Notes: generated by a model from the sequence alone, not told the origin. A stretch of DNA of 32,497 bases from Bacteroidaceae bacterium (GCA_024401095.1 JAKSLR010000033.1:1-32497), one strand, 5' to 3'. Shown: positions 17,874-26,450, numbered from the stretch's first letter. Translations and numbers: made by a program.

Positions 17874-18869
17874 TCAAATCTTTCCAAGAATCTTATCCAT
17901 TACCCAGTTAACTGGAGTTGCGCTAATACCGTCGCATGTACAAGTCCCTTTCTTTTGGAGGTGTTCTACAACAGACTTGATGATAGGCATTTGTACATAT
18001 TGAGGATTCTCGATGTGCAGTGTTTCTTTTCCTCTTTCCGTATAGACTGTAATTGGTTCATAAGTGAAGACACTGAAATTAATGCGCCCTCGTTCTCCTG
18101 TAATTTCTATTCTGTCTTCGGTTGCAGATTCATGACCTACAAAGCACCAGGACCCGGAGCCGATTAATCCATTCTCAAAACGGAAACAGGCACTGACCGT
18201 ATCTTCTGCTTTATAGAGTCCAGCCCGGTTTGCACAGCACCCCCAAGCATCTAATATACACCCAAAGTAATCTTGCAGAATGTCAAGCTGATGGGGAGCC
18301 AGGTCATAGAAATAACCACCACCAGCAATGTCTGGGTGAAGACGCCATGGTAGATTTTCCCTGTTGTAATCTAAGTCTCTAGGTGGTACTGAAAAGCGGA
18401 GTTGGACATTGATTATTTTACCGATAACTCCATTGTTCAGCAATTCCTTGACTTTCAAGAAATATGGAAGGTATCTGCGGTAATAAGCCACAAAGCAAGG
18501 AACACCCATTTGTTGAGATACACGGTTTATTCGTGCACAATCTGCATAAGATGCTGCCATTGGTTTCTCTATGTAAACAGGCTTTCCTGAACGCATGGCC
18601 ATGATGGCAAATGTAGCATGTGAAGACGGAGGGGTTGCTATGTATACTGCATTAACGTCTGGATCATCTATTAATTCCTGAGCGTCAGTGTACCAGTGCG
18701 GGATATTATGTCGCTCCGCATAAGAACGTGCTTTCTCCGGATCTCTGCTCATGACTGCATGGATGGTTGAACCAGGAAGCATGCCAAATGCTGGACCGCT
18801 CTTCTTTTCTGTTACTTCTCCACAGCCGATGAATCCCCAGCGTAGCTCAATTTCTTCTGCGTATTTCAT
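17874..18869 (-). CDS. Gfo/Idh/MocA-family NAD(P)-dependent oxidoreductase
   Basis: A 331-residue protein from the ATG at 18869. A longer reading from a TTG at 18902 is rejected because that codon lies inside the promoter box. The N-terminal Rossmann fold shows WGFIGCGEVTEKKSGPAF (GxGxxx) and VYIATPPSSHA; the family motif EKP follows in KPVYIEKPMA near residue 95, and YYRRYLPYF near 125. The C-terminal alpha/beta domain contains AGGGYFYDLAPHQLDIL, where the histidine is the usual catalytic position. Such enzymes oxidise or reduce sugars, inositols and related alcohols; no sugar pathway genes are near, so the substrate is unknown. It precedes the DUF4421 gene by two bases. Confidence 0.92.
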   Translation of the reverse strand: MKYAEEIELRWGFIGCGEVTEKKSGPAFGMLPGSTIHAVMSRDPEKARSYAERHNIPHWYTDAQELIDDPDVNAVYIATPPSSHATFAIMAMRSGKPVYIEKPMAASYADCARINRVSQQMGVPCFVAYYRRYLPYFLKVKELLNNGVIGKIINVQLRFSVPPRDLDYNRENLPWRLHPDIAGGGYFYDLAPHQLDILQDYFGCILDAWGCCANRAGLYKAEDTVSACFRFENGLIGSGSWCFVGHESATEDRIEITGERGRINFSVFTYEPITVYTERGKETLHIENPQYVQMPIIKSVVEHLQKKGTCTCDGISATPVNWVMDKILGKI

Positions 18870-18899
18870 CTCTTTAACAAATACTAATTTTCTAAAATG

Positions 18900-18907
18900 C
18901 AAATGTA
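18900..18907 (-). promoter_or_regulatory. -7 box of the Gfo/Idh/MocA gene
   Basis: TACATTTG on the minus strand followed by CA, 30 bases before the ATG at 18869. It is only 13 bases from the plus-strand box at 18921-18928. Confidence 0.55.
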
Positions 18908-18920
18908 GAAAAAAAAGTTG

Positions 18921-18928
18921 TACTTTTG
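18921..18928 (+). promoter_or_regulatory. -7 box of the unknown membrane-protein gene
   Basis: TACTTTTG on the plus strand, 29 bases before the ATG at 18958. No -33 TTTG seen; the region is shared with the divergent minus-strand promoter. Confidence 0.55.
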
Positions 18929-18957
18929 CTGCTTGAAAAGAACAAAAAGAAAGAAAA

Positions 18958-19890
18958 ATGAATAATACTGCAGAAACAAAAGGTTTTTATGAATATAGGA
19001 CAACGCTTCGAGCCATGTCTGATGGAGTTTCACTTCTGACTAAGAATGCAACAATGCTCTTGAAGGCTACTTGGCCTTTTTTGTTGATTGTCAGTTTGAT
19101 TGGAGCTTGGTTCTGTTTGTCTGTAACAGGATTTGCCAGCAGTTTATTAATAGATTCCAGTTCAGAATTGGACTGGGGTGTCCTTGTTATGCGTTTTGTT
19201 ATACCAGGTGTATTTCTTGCTGCTGGTATGCTGGCGTTCTATGCTATGGTCTATACCTTATTTTCAAAATACATAGAAAAAGGGTTTATGCCTAGTATTA
19301 CAAGAAAACGTTTTCAAATAGGCCCTAAAATAACAAAATTGCCTCGTTTGTTGATTGGAGTTCTGTGGGCTTTTTTTGTGATTGGTGTCTATTTAGCCTT
19401 GGCTGTCGTCTTGGTTTCTTTGTCAGAATGGACTCTTGTTCTTTTGATTCCTTGTTATGTAGTTCTTGTTTTTTGGCTTTTCAATCAGATTACGGGTTAC
19501 GTTTTGATCTCTGATACGCTCATGGGGTCCATTCGCCATTCTTGGGGCATTACAGTCAAGGGACTTGGCTCTTTTATTACAGTTTCTGTTGTCTTGGCTC
19601 TGATTTTGGGTGTGGTAGGAATTATATGCCTGCTGCCTTCTTTATGCAGTAATATTATTTATGTAAAGGCACAGATGAGCCTGGCAGAAGGAGATGGAGG
19701 TGATCTTCCTAATTACTTCATGCCTGTTTATTACCTTGCAGTTACAGTTTCTGTTTTCCTCATGCTTTTGCTAGAAGCAATAGGGGTCAGTTGCTGGAGT
19801 ATGGTCTATGGTGCTGTTGATACTCGCCTTAAGTTAAAGAAGGCAGAGAAGTCACAGAAATCAATCGTAGAAGTTCCAGGAAATTCCTAA
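18958..19890 (+). CDS. Integral membrane protein of unknown function
   Basis: A 310-residue protein I do not recognise. There is no signal peptide; about 30 N-terminal residues (YEYRTTLRAMSDGVSLLTKN) precede roughly six membrane helices, at about 33-58, 68-96, 117-140, 143-165, 200-225 and 247-272. The first helices are rich in Leu, Val and Phe. The loop between helices 2 and 3 is basic (RKRFQIGPKITKLPR). The C terminus is a short charged tail (RLKLKKAEKSQKSIVEVPGNS). No transporter, kinase or phosphatase motif is visible. It is divergent from the oxidoreductase gene, and its last 30 bases overlap the 3' end of the facing porin gene. The gene call is firm, the role unknown. Confidence 0.85.
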   Translation: MNNTAETKGFYEYRTTLRAMSDGVSLLTKNATMLLKATWPFLLIVSLIGAWFCLSVTGFASSLLIDSSSELDWGVLVMRFVIPGVFLAAGMLAFYAMVYTLFSKYIEKGFMPSITRKRFQIGPKITKLPRLLIGVLWAFFVIGVYLALAVVLVSLSEWTLVLLIPCYVVLVFWLFNQITGYVLISDTLMGSIRHSWGITVKGLGSFITVSVVLALILGVVGIICLLPSLCSNIIYVKAQMSLAEGDGGDLPNYFMPVYYLAVTVSVFLMLLLEAIGVSCWSMVYGAVDTRLKLKKAEKSQKSIVEVPGNS

Positions 19891-21948
19891 TTTAAAGATC
19901 ATTGGATTGATAGGGTAGTGAGGGGCGAGGAAATAATTTCTGTCGCCCTTTCCTTGATTAATATGGTAGAATACCATTGCATAGATGCGTGTTCTTTTCC
20001 ACTCTGCATTCAGATAGGTATTAATCATCGGATAATTACCAATCTCAACAAGATTCTCCTTGTTTTGCAGATAATACTGGCCTAAGGCTGGGAGATAGTC
20101 TGGAGCATAGTATTTGGTAAAGTATCGTACATCTGCACCTAGCTGCATACGCATGACGTTTTTCACGATGTTGAAATCAAAATAGACGTTGCTGTACACA
20201 TTCAATTTTGGCAGAGGAAGTACATCTTGATTGTTTACGGCCTGATAGGTGACTTCACTGTCCCAGTGTAATCCTCCAAATTTCAGCTTCTGGATTAACT
20301 GAGCGGTAAATACCTCCAGATTTTCATCGTGCTGGGCCACATTTGCACGTTGGCTCCAATACTTAAGATTGCCGTCTAGACCATATACTCCCTGTGTCTG
20401 ATTGTCCAGGTAGGTGTAGTTCTTCATGTGTTCAACTCCCACTCTTATGGTTGTACCGGTTCGTTTGGAGGAAAGTGTTCCCTCAATTCGAGTCCGCATT
20501 TCCTTTGACAAATCATCATTATCCCACCAGAAATTGTGTGCGTGATAGTGACGGAAAAGGAAGGTAGGAGTCTGGTTTTTAATATATCCGGTAGCTGCAA
20601 GGTTTATGGTATCGTTAAACAGCTTGAATTTCAGATTGAGCTCTGCATTTAAGCTGATGTCACCAGCGTCAGCTCCGGTAAGGGTAGATTCTGCTGTTAC
20701 GCTATAGTTGATGTGCTTTCCTTGAGCTCTTCGCAATTCACCGCCAATGCTCACCAGGTTCTCGTTGAATTTCTTGCGGTAGATGGTATCGCTTTCACTC
20801 CAGTCTGGTAATTCGTAGCTGCGCATGTTGTGCTTTACAAATCCGGTCAGACCAGCCTGAGCCCATTTGTTGAATCCTTCCTTTAGCTGAATGCCGAATG
20901 TGTTCTTGATGGCAAAATAGCGATTTTCATCCCTGTCAGTCTCGTCTCTGTAGAAATTATCCGCAAAATAACCGTCGATATTATCTCGTGAAATGAACTG
21001 ATGATGATTTTGATCTACCTGCAGGGTATGGATGAAACTGGTAACAGGAATGAAATCTCTTTTTACTACAGAATCATTCTTGGTACTATCTTGCTGCGCG
21101 CGGTAGAAACCTACATTATAGCGATGGGTAAGATAAACGCTCTTTCCATCGTTTCTGTTCCAGGTTGAGCTGAGTATCGTTGGAATAGTGTTACTGGAAA
21201 TACTCTGACTCAGATTTTCTGGGTGTTTAATGAATTCGTCATCTTCTATACCTCCGTTCTCCGCCTGTTTCATGTGGTTAGCAGAGAAAAGGAAATGCAT
21301 TTGGTATTTGTCTCCAGTATAGGAACTGAACAAGGAACCGTTAAAATAAGAGTTTGCCTGATAGAGATAATAACCTCGTCCATACAGATAGTCAAATACA
21401 AAGCCTACATTCAGCCTCTTGTTTCCATTAACGGTGAAAAGAGCCTTGAATCGGTCATCACCTACAGTCTTGTCACCACTAGAGTAGTAAGTCAGATTTG
21501 TAAAAGGTGATTTGGTGTTGTAGAAAAGTGTATTGTCTGGTCTTCTGACAAAAAAATCCAGTGGGTCGAGGAAGATGTTCTCAGAATTAGGCAGTCTGTT
21601 GATGAAAATGCGGCTTAGACGGGGAGAACCCATGTTTCCCAGCATGTTATATTCGCCATTCATGCCATAGGTTTCATTGGTGTTCTGGAAGTTCAGATGC
21701 AATGTGTCTACGTCTGCAGGTAGAATCTCACCAAATCTTGGGTTAATCTTCCATGCACGGACATCATGAGGAACTGTGTTTGCATCAATCTTATTCTTGC
21801 CTATAAGTGAATCTGGTTCAAGAGAATTAGGCATCCCACTATTCATGTTTCCTCTTCGGGCACCCATGTTTCCGGTTGCAGGAATCTGGGCCCACATAGA
21901 TAGGCAGGTCCCCAATAATATAATAAAGGTGAGTATATTCTTTTTCAT
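19861..21948 (-). CDS. Putative outer-membrane porin (Porin_10 type)
   Basis: A 695-residue exported protein: residues 1-20 are a signal peptide (MKKNILTFIILLGTCLSMWA, then QIP). The sequence after about residue 60 is a long series of alternating beta strands with aromatic girdles (for example FDYLYGRGYYLYQANSYFNG and FGIQLKEGFNKWAQAG) and it ends in FKLGISWNFYD, a strand with a near-terminal aromatic typical of barrel proteins. I recognise the Bacteroidetes 'putative porin' family, including WKINPRFGEILPADVDTLHL near residue 67 and LTYYSSGD near 150. It probably forms a large outer-membrane barrel; the solute is unknown. The -7 box TATCTTTG ends four bases before the ATG, suggesting a leaderless mRNA. 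The gene overlaps the facing membrane-protein gene by 30 bases. Confidence 0.85.
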   Translation of the reverse strand: MKKNILTFIILLGTCLSMWAQIPATGNMGARRGNMNSGMPNSLEPDSLIGKNKIDANTVPHDVRAWKINPRFGEILPADVDTLHLNFQNTNETYGMNGEYNMLGNMGSPRLSRIFINRLPNSENIFLDPLDFFVRRPDNTLFYNTKSPFTNLTYYSSGDKTVGDDRFKALFTVNGNKRLNVGFVFDYLYGRGYYLYQANSYFNGSLFSSYTGDKYQMHFLFSANHMKQAENGGIEDDEFIKHPENLSQSISSNTIPTILSSTWNRNDGKSVYLTHRYNVGFYRAQQDSTKNDSVVKRDFIPVTSFIHTLQVDQNHHQFISRDNIDGYFADNFYRDETDRDENRYFAIKNTFGIQLKEGFNKWAQAGLTGFVKHNMRSYELPDWSESDTIYRKKFNENLVSIGGELRRAQGKHINYSVTAESTLTGADAGDISLNAELNLKFKLFNDTINLAATGYIKNQTPTFLFRHYHAHNFWWDNDDLSKEMRTRIEGTLSSKRTGTTIRVGVEHMKNYTYLDNQTQGVYGLDGNLKYWSQRANVAQHDENLEVFTAQLIQKLKFGGLHWDSEVTYQAVNNQDVLPLPKLNVYSNVYFDFNIVKNVMRMQLGADVRYFTKYYAPDYLPALGQYYLQNKENLVEIGNYPMINTYLNAEWKRTRIYAMVFYHINQGKGDRNYFLAPHYPINPMIFKLGISWNFYD

Positions 21949-21952
21949 GCTG

Positions 21953-21960
21953 CAAAGATA
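21953..21960 (-). promoter_or_regulatory. -7 box abutting the porin start codon
   Basis: TATCTTTG on the minus strand followed by CAGC and then ATG. Transcription would begin at or within the first codons, so the transcript would be leaderless if this box is used. Confidence 0.5.
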
Positions 21961-22012
21961 GCAAATTACTTTATTTTTACCTCTTCATACTACGTATTTT
22001 AATTATTATTGC

Positions 22013-22020
22013 TATTTTTG
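22013..22020 (+). promoter_or_regulatory. -7 box of the sialidase gene
   Basis: TATTTTTG followed by TA, 30 bases before the ATG at 22051. It is divergent from the porin box, 52 bases away. No -33 TTTG seen. Confidence 0.6.
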
Positions 22021-22050
22021 TACGCAAGTAAACCTATTAAATCTAATCTA

Positions 22051-24414
22051 ATGAAAAGAAAAATATACTGTATTATTTCTTTGATGTTGTTTTTAGGATA
22101 TAGCCTTTCTATATCAGCACAGTCTGGAACTACTCGCGCTATTGTTGTCGATGATGTGTTTATCAATGGTGACAGTCGTATTCCAGAATGCCATGCATCA
22201 ACCATTGTTGAACTGGAAAACGGTGATATGCTCTTAGCTTTCTTTGGTGGTGTGAGAGAAGGATATCCTGATTGTAACATCTGGTTATCCAGAAAGGCAA
22301 AAGGTACCTCGGAATGGACTGTTCCAGAGGTCGTGGCCGATGGAATTTATACAGAGTATACGAAATCTGCCTTTACTCAGGAGGATCTTGCTAATTTCGC
22401 AAAGCGTGAGTTGAACGAGGAATGGTGGATGAAACCAGCTCCAAATTCTGGCACTCCTTTGATAAGTACAAAGATAAGAAAACCTTGCTATAATCCTGTT
22501 CTGACATTAATTCCTGGGGGAGATCTGGTGCTCTTCTATAAGATTGGCTCATTTGTTCAGGACTGGACAGGCTGGCAGATTCGCTCTAAGGACGGAGGAA
22601 AGACTTGGAGCCATCCAATGGCTTTGCCAAAAGATTTCTTGGGCCCTGTCAAGAATAAGCCTTTCTATAATGAAGGCAGAATGATAAATCCTTCAAGTAC
22701 AGAAAAGGGAGGATGGAAATTCCATTTTGAGATATCCGATGATCACGGAGAAAGTTTCCGCTATGTGGGTCCGATACAGGCTCAACTCAAGGTTCAGACC
22801 GAAAATATGTTGGATAGCGTTCCAAAGCCGATGCCAATCCAGTGCATCCAGCCAAGTATCTTGAAATTGAAGGATGGTACGTTGGAAGCCATTGGCCGTA
22901 CTAGAAACGGGCAACTTGCCATGACATTCAGCAAGGACAATGGAAGCACTTGGAGTAAGGTGGAATTGTCGAATCTCCCAAACAATAACTCAGGTACCGA
23001 TGCCATAACTTTAGCAGACGGTCGCCATGTTATTGTTTATAATGACAGCCGTGCTTACCCAGGACAGTCAGGTGGAGCCAGAACTCCACTTCGCCTTGCC
23101 ATCTCTGATGATGGAAAGAATTGGACTAACCTTCTGACTTTGGAGGACAGTAACATTGGTGAGTATTCTTATCCAAGTATCATTCAGACCAAGGACGGGC
23201 ACCTTCATGTGGTCTATACGTGGCGTCGTCAGCGTGTAGTTCACAAAGAAATTGTACTGAGGGAAGTACTGTTTACCACGTTGCCTTCCGATACAATTCC
23301 TTATCGAATTCCGGCATTGGCTTCTACAGTTGATGGTGATTTGATAGCCATGACAGATTACCGTTATTGCCAGCGTGACATTGGTTTTGGACGTGTAGAT
23401 ATTCATGCCCGTATCTCTTCGGATTACGGAAAGACCTGGGGACAGGAATTCGCTGTTGTTGAAGGTACTGGTGTTCACGGTGCTCCTGACTGTGGCTTTG
23501 GTGATGCTGCATTGGTAGCAGACCGAGAGAGTAATGAAGTCTTGATGATTTCGGTTTGTGGCGAAACCGTTTATTTCCAGGCTACCCGTGAGAATCCAAA
23601 CCGTGTGGCACTGTTCCGCAGTCATGATAACGGAAAGACTTGGTCAGCTTTTGAAGAGATTACGGATAAGATCTATCCGCTTTTCGACAAGAGTAAGATT
23701 GGTCCAATCCAAAGCCTGTTCTTCGGTTCTGGCAGAATTTTCCAAAGTAGTACGGTAAAGGTAGGGTCGCATTATAGAATCTATGCAGCACTTTGTGCCC
23801 GACCAAATGGAAACAGAGTGGTATATTCCGATGATTTCGGAGAGACATGGAAAGCTTTGGGTGATGTGAACATTTCACCAGCACCAGAAGGTGATGAACC
23901 AAAAATTGAGGAGCTTCCTGATGGAAGAATACTCTTGAGTAGTAGAACCAATGGTGGCCGTTACTATAACATCTATACCTTCAGCAATGTTGCCAAGGGT
24001 AAAGGATCATGGGCAGAGGTTGCATTTTCTGGTGCACAGAACCATGGTGTTGAGGCGAAGGAAAATGCCACAAATGGTGAGATCTTGATTTTACCTGCAG
24101 TTAGCACAAGTACTGGCGAAGAGACGTATGTAGCCTTGCAATCTGTTCCACTTGGTCCAGATAGAAGAAGGGTAGGTGTCTATTACAAGGAACTTTCTGT
24201 CAGTAATTCTGCATCTCCTGCGCAGTTTGCTGCCGACTGGAGTGGCCCACGACAGATTACCCACATGTCCTCTTCCTATTCTACCATGATTCTGCAGAAA
24301 AACGGTACCATCGGATTCCTCTATGAAGAATTGACCATGGGTGCAGGCTTCTGCATTGTGTATGAGAATCTTACATTGGAGGAACTGACAGAAGGAAAGT
24401 TCAGCTTGAGATAA
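22051..24414 (+). CDS. Secreted two-module sialidase-family protein (BNR_2-like module + GH33-like module)
   Basis: A 787-residue protein from the ATG at 22051 (a TTG 14 codons earlier precedes the signal peptide and is rejected). Residues 1-24 are a signal peptide ending SISAQ. Module one, about 30-400, is a BNR-type propeller of the kind found in exo-sialidase-like proteins: SRIPECHASTIVELENGDML, FFGGVREGYPDCNIWLSR, NPVL and LVLFYKIGS, with Asp boxes SKDGGKTW and SKDNGSTW. Module two, about 408-787, resembles GH33: the Arg-triad start YRIP with Arg419, an Asp in MTDYRY, Asp boxes SSDYGKTW, SHDNGKTW and SDDFGETW, and SSRTNGGR. It would release terminal sialic acids from host glycans in the periplasm or outside. 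The symporter gene nearby could take up the product. Module-one specificity is unknown. Confidence 0.88.
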   Translation: MKRKIYCIISLMLFLGYSLSISAQSGTTRAIVVDDVFINGDSRIPECHASTIVELENGDMLLAFFGGVREGYPDCNIWLSRKAKGTSEWTVPEVVADGIYTEYTKSAFTQEDLANFAKRELNEEWWMKPAPNSGTPLISTKIRKPCYNPVLTLIPGGDLVLFYKIGSFVQDWTGWQIRSKDGGKTWSHPMALPKDFLGPVKNKPFYNEGRMINPSSTEKGGWKFHFEISDDHGESFRYVGPIQAQLKVQTENMLDSVPKPMPIQCIQPSILKLKDGTLEAIGRTRNGQLAMTFSKDNGSTWSKVELSNLPNNNSGTDAITLADGRHVIVYNDSRAYPGQSGGARTPLRLAISDDGKNWTNLLTLEDSNIGEYSYPSIIQTKDGHLHVVYTWRRQRVVHKEIVLREVLFTTLPSDTIPYRIPALASTVDGDLIAMTDYRYCQRDIGFGRVDIHARISSDYGKTWGQEFAVVEGTGVHGAPDCGFGDAALVADRESNEVLMISVCGETVYFQATRENPNRVALFRSHDNGKTWSAFEEITDKIYPLFDKSKIGPIQSLFFGSGRIFQSSTVKVGSHYRIYAALCARPNGNRVVYSDDFGETWKALGDVNISPAPEGDEPKIEELPDGRILLSSRTNGGRYYNIYTFSNVAKGKGSWAEVAFSGAQNHGVEAKENATNGEILILPAVSTSTGEETYVALQSVPLGPDRRRVGVYYKELSVSNSASPAQFAADWSGPRQITHMSSSYSTMILQKNGTIGFLYEELTMGAGFCIVYENLTLEELTEGKFSLR

Positions 24415-24427
24415 AAAAAGAATGTCT

Positions 24428-24892
24428 TTAGTCTTGGGATTGGAGTTCTTGCAATAGCAGGGTACAGCCTTCCAGACAGTCTCTCCAGGTGGCATCAAAA
24501 TTACCAGTATACCATGGGTCTGCCACGTCGCCCGGACGTGAGGTGTAATCCAGCAGTTTGTGAATCTTATCTTCGGGATCATCGCCAACTATGCGGTTCA
24601 TGTTCCTGATATTCCAGCTGTCCATGCCAATTAGCAGGTCAAACTCCTGGTAGTCCCGTCTTGTCATCTGTCGGGCTGTCTTTCCCTTGCATGAGATTCC
24701 GTGAGAAGCCAGCATTTGCCTTGCTGGTGGATAGACACTGTTTCCGATTTCCTCTGTTGAAGTAGCTGCAGATTCTATATAGAATTCATTTTCCTGTCCG
24801 GCTTTTTTTACCAGATCTTTCATGATAAACTCTGCCATTGGACTTCTGCAGATGTTTCCGTGGCAGACAAATAATATCTTTTTCATTTTCAT
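24428..24892 (-). CDS. Low-molecular-weight protein-tyrosine phosphatase
   Basis: A 154-residue cytoplasmic phosphatase of normal length. The signature loop CHGNICRS gives the nucleophile Cys10 and Arg16 (numbered from the ATG at 24892; an in-frame ATG two codons later is an alternative). The general acid lies in the conserved DPWYTGNFD segment, the aspartate before PWY. Members dephosphorylate tyrosine residues, often on capsule or exopolysaccharide regulators, but no tyrosine kinase or capsule gene is nearby. The ATG overlaps the symporter stop (ATGA at 24889-24892), so it is the second gene of that operon. It faces the sialidase gene with 13 bases between their stops and no visible terminator. 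Confidence 0.94.
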   Translation of the reverse strand: MKMKKILFVCHGNICRSPMAEFIMKDLVKKAGQENEFYIESAATSTEEIGNSVYPPARQMLASHGISCKGKTARQMTRRDYQEFDLLIGMDSWNIRNMNRIVGDDPEDKIHKLLDYTSRPGDVADPWYTGNFDATWRDCLEGCTLLLQELQSQD

Positions 24893-26337
24893 TTTGTTTT
24901 CATAAATGTGGTAAGAAGGAATCCAACCAGGAAAATAACGATGGTTCCCATGACAATAGCCAAGTATTCGTGAAGGTGAGGCCCCGGAAGGTTGAGATAC
25001 TCAGCCATTGAGATCCAGCCGATGACGATGACACCACAGACTACACCAATAAAGGCATGCATATGTCTGACGTTTTTGGCAATGTATCCAAGTAGGAATA
25101 ATCCTAACATTCCTCCACTGAAAATGGATGAAAGTTTCCACCATGCATCGATGATACTGTCCACGCTGAGCATTCCGATAGCTACGATTATTCCTAATAT
25201 TCCGATCAATATGCTTGATAACTTTAATACGATTAATTTCTCTTGGTCAGAACTGTTCTTCCTCAATCGTTTGTAGTAATCCGTGAGAATGATTGTCGAT
25301 GAACTGGTTATACTGGTGGCAACGGTGCTCATTCCTGCAGCAAAGATAGAAGCTATGAGTAACCCTCTAAGTCCAGTAGGTAGTTGGTTTACAATAAAAT
25401 AAGGGAAAACATAGTCTGCTTTTAAACTGCTGTCTGCCATTAGTTCCGGATAGACTTGATAATAGGAATACAAGGCTGTTCCTATTAGGAAGAAGATGGC
25501 AGAAACAGGTATGAAGAGGTATCCGCCAAAGAGGGCTGAGAACTTGGCCTCTTTCATGCTCTGGGCTGTATGGTAACGTTGTACGTAATTCTGGTCTATT
25601 CCATAATTTTGCAAATTAGTGAATATTCCGTAAATCATACATACCCAGAATGTAGAAGTAGTAAGATCGGCAGAAAAGGAACCTAAAGAAAACTTGTCAT
25701 TTTCCCAGGCTATGGAAAACGATTGACCTGGACCTTCTGGCATAGAAAAAAGAAGTATGCCAAGGCAGATTAGTGCACCTCCAATAAGGATAAATCCCTG
25801 TATGGCCTCTGTCCAGATGACAGCTTTTATTCCTCCCAACATGGAGTAGAATATAATGGCCAGACTGGTTATGATAATGACCAGATGGATTTCCCATCCC
25901 ATCAAGATATTCATAGGAAGGGCCAGCAGATAGAGAATTGAACCCATTCGTGCTATTTGGGTAAGCAGATAGCAGGCAGAAGCATACAGTCTGGCCCATT
26001 TCCCAAATCGGTCTTCCAGAAATGAATAGGCTGAGACGCTGTTCTGGCTCCTGTAAAAAGGAACAAAGTATTTGGCGGCAAAATAAGAAGCTATGGGAAT
26101 GGAAAGGCTGAAAACATAGGCATTCCAGTCAGAGGCAAAAGCCTTGCCCGGATAACCCAGGTAGCTGATGCTGCTCACGTAAGTGGCAAAGATGGACATG
26201 CCTACTACCCAGCCAGGAAGACTCCGGCCTGCAGAAGTGAACTCTTCAGAAGAGGTCTTCTTCTTGAAGAAGGAACACCCGAATAAAACGATTCCACCGG
26301 TAAAGATCAGGAATATGATGAGATCTAGAAGCTGCAT
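24889..26337 (-). CDS. Sodium:solute symporter (SSS family)
   Basis: A 482-residue inner-membrane protein with about 13 membrane helices. Family features are the N-terminal helix (LLDLIIFLIFTGGIVLFG), then SSEEFTSAGRSLPGWVVGMS and FATYVSSISYLGYPG, a helix-break region that binds sodium and substrate; WTEAIQGFILIGGA near residue 175; and GLRGLLIASIFAAGMSTVAT near 325, another SSS signature. The substrate cannot be read from the sequence. The sialidase across the way makes a sialic acid or another released sugar acid plausible, since the SSS family includes proven sialic-acid transporters; this is inference. It leads an operon with the tyrosine phosphatase (4-base overlap) and is divergent from mfd. 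Confidence 0.92.
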   Translation of the reverse strand: MQLLDLIIFLIFTGGIVLFGCSFFKKKTSSEEFTSAGRSLPGWVVGMSIFATYVSSISYLGYPGKAFASDWNAYVFSLSIPIASYFAAKYFVPFYRSQNSVSAYSFLEDRFGKWARLYASACYLLTQIARMGSILYLLALPMNILMGWEIHLVIIITSLAIIFYSMLGGIKAVIWTEAIQGFILIGGALICLGILLFSMPEGPGQSFSIAWENDKFSLGSFSADLTTSTFWVCMIYGIFTNLQNYGIDQNYVQRYHTAQSMKEAKFSALFGGYLFIPVSAIFFLIGTALYSYYQVYPELMADSSLKADYVFPYFIVNQLPTGLRGLLIASIFAAGMSTVATSITSSSTIILTDYYKRLRKNSSDQEKLIVLKLSSILIGILGIIVAIGMLSVDSIIDAWWKLSSIFSGGMLGLFLLGYIAKNVRHMHAFIGVVCGVIVIGWISMAEYLNLPGPHLHEYLAIVMGTIVIFLVGFLLTTFMKTK

Positions 26338-26375
26338 ATCTTGATTGTTTTAAGGGCATTTCGCCATTTGCGACA

Positions 26376-26383
26376 CAAATATA
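26376..26383 (-). promoter_or_regulatory. -7 box of the symporter operon
   Basis: TATATTTG on the minus strand followed by TG, 38 bases before the ATG at 26337. The leader contains a near-repeat, GCAAATG then GCGAAATG. No -33 TTTG found. Confidence 0.55.
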
Positions 26384-26404
26384 GAAAAAATAACAACATG
26401 CTGA

Positions 26405-26434
26405 TTGTATATTCAGAAAAACTATGTATTTTTG
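26405..26434 (+). promoter_or_regulatory. Promoter of mfd
   Basis: TTG at 26405-26407 and TATTTTTG at 26427-26434 with a 19-base spacer, followed by CA. The ATG is 16 bases on. It is divergent from the symporter promoter. Confidence 0.65.
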
Positions 26435-26450
26435 CACGCCTTAAACGAGA

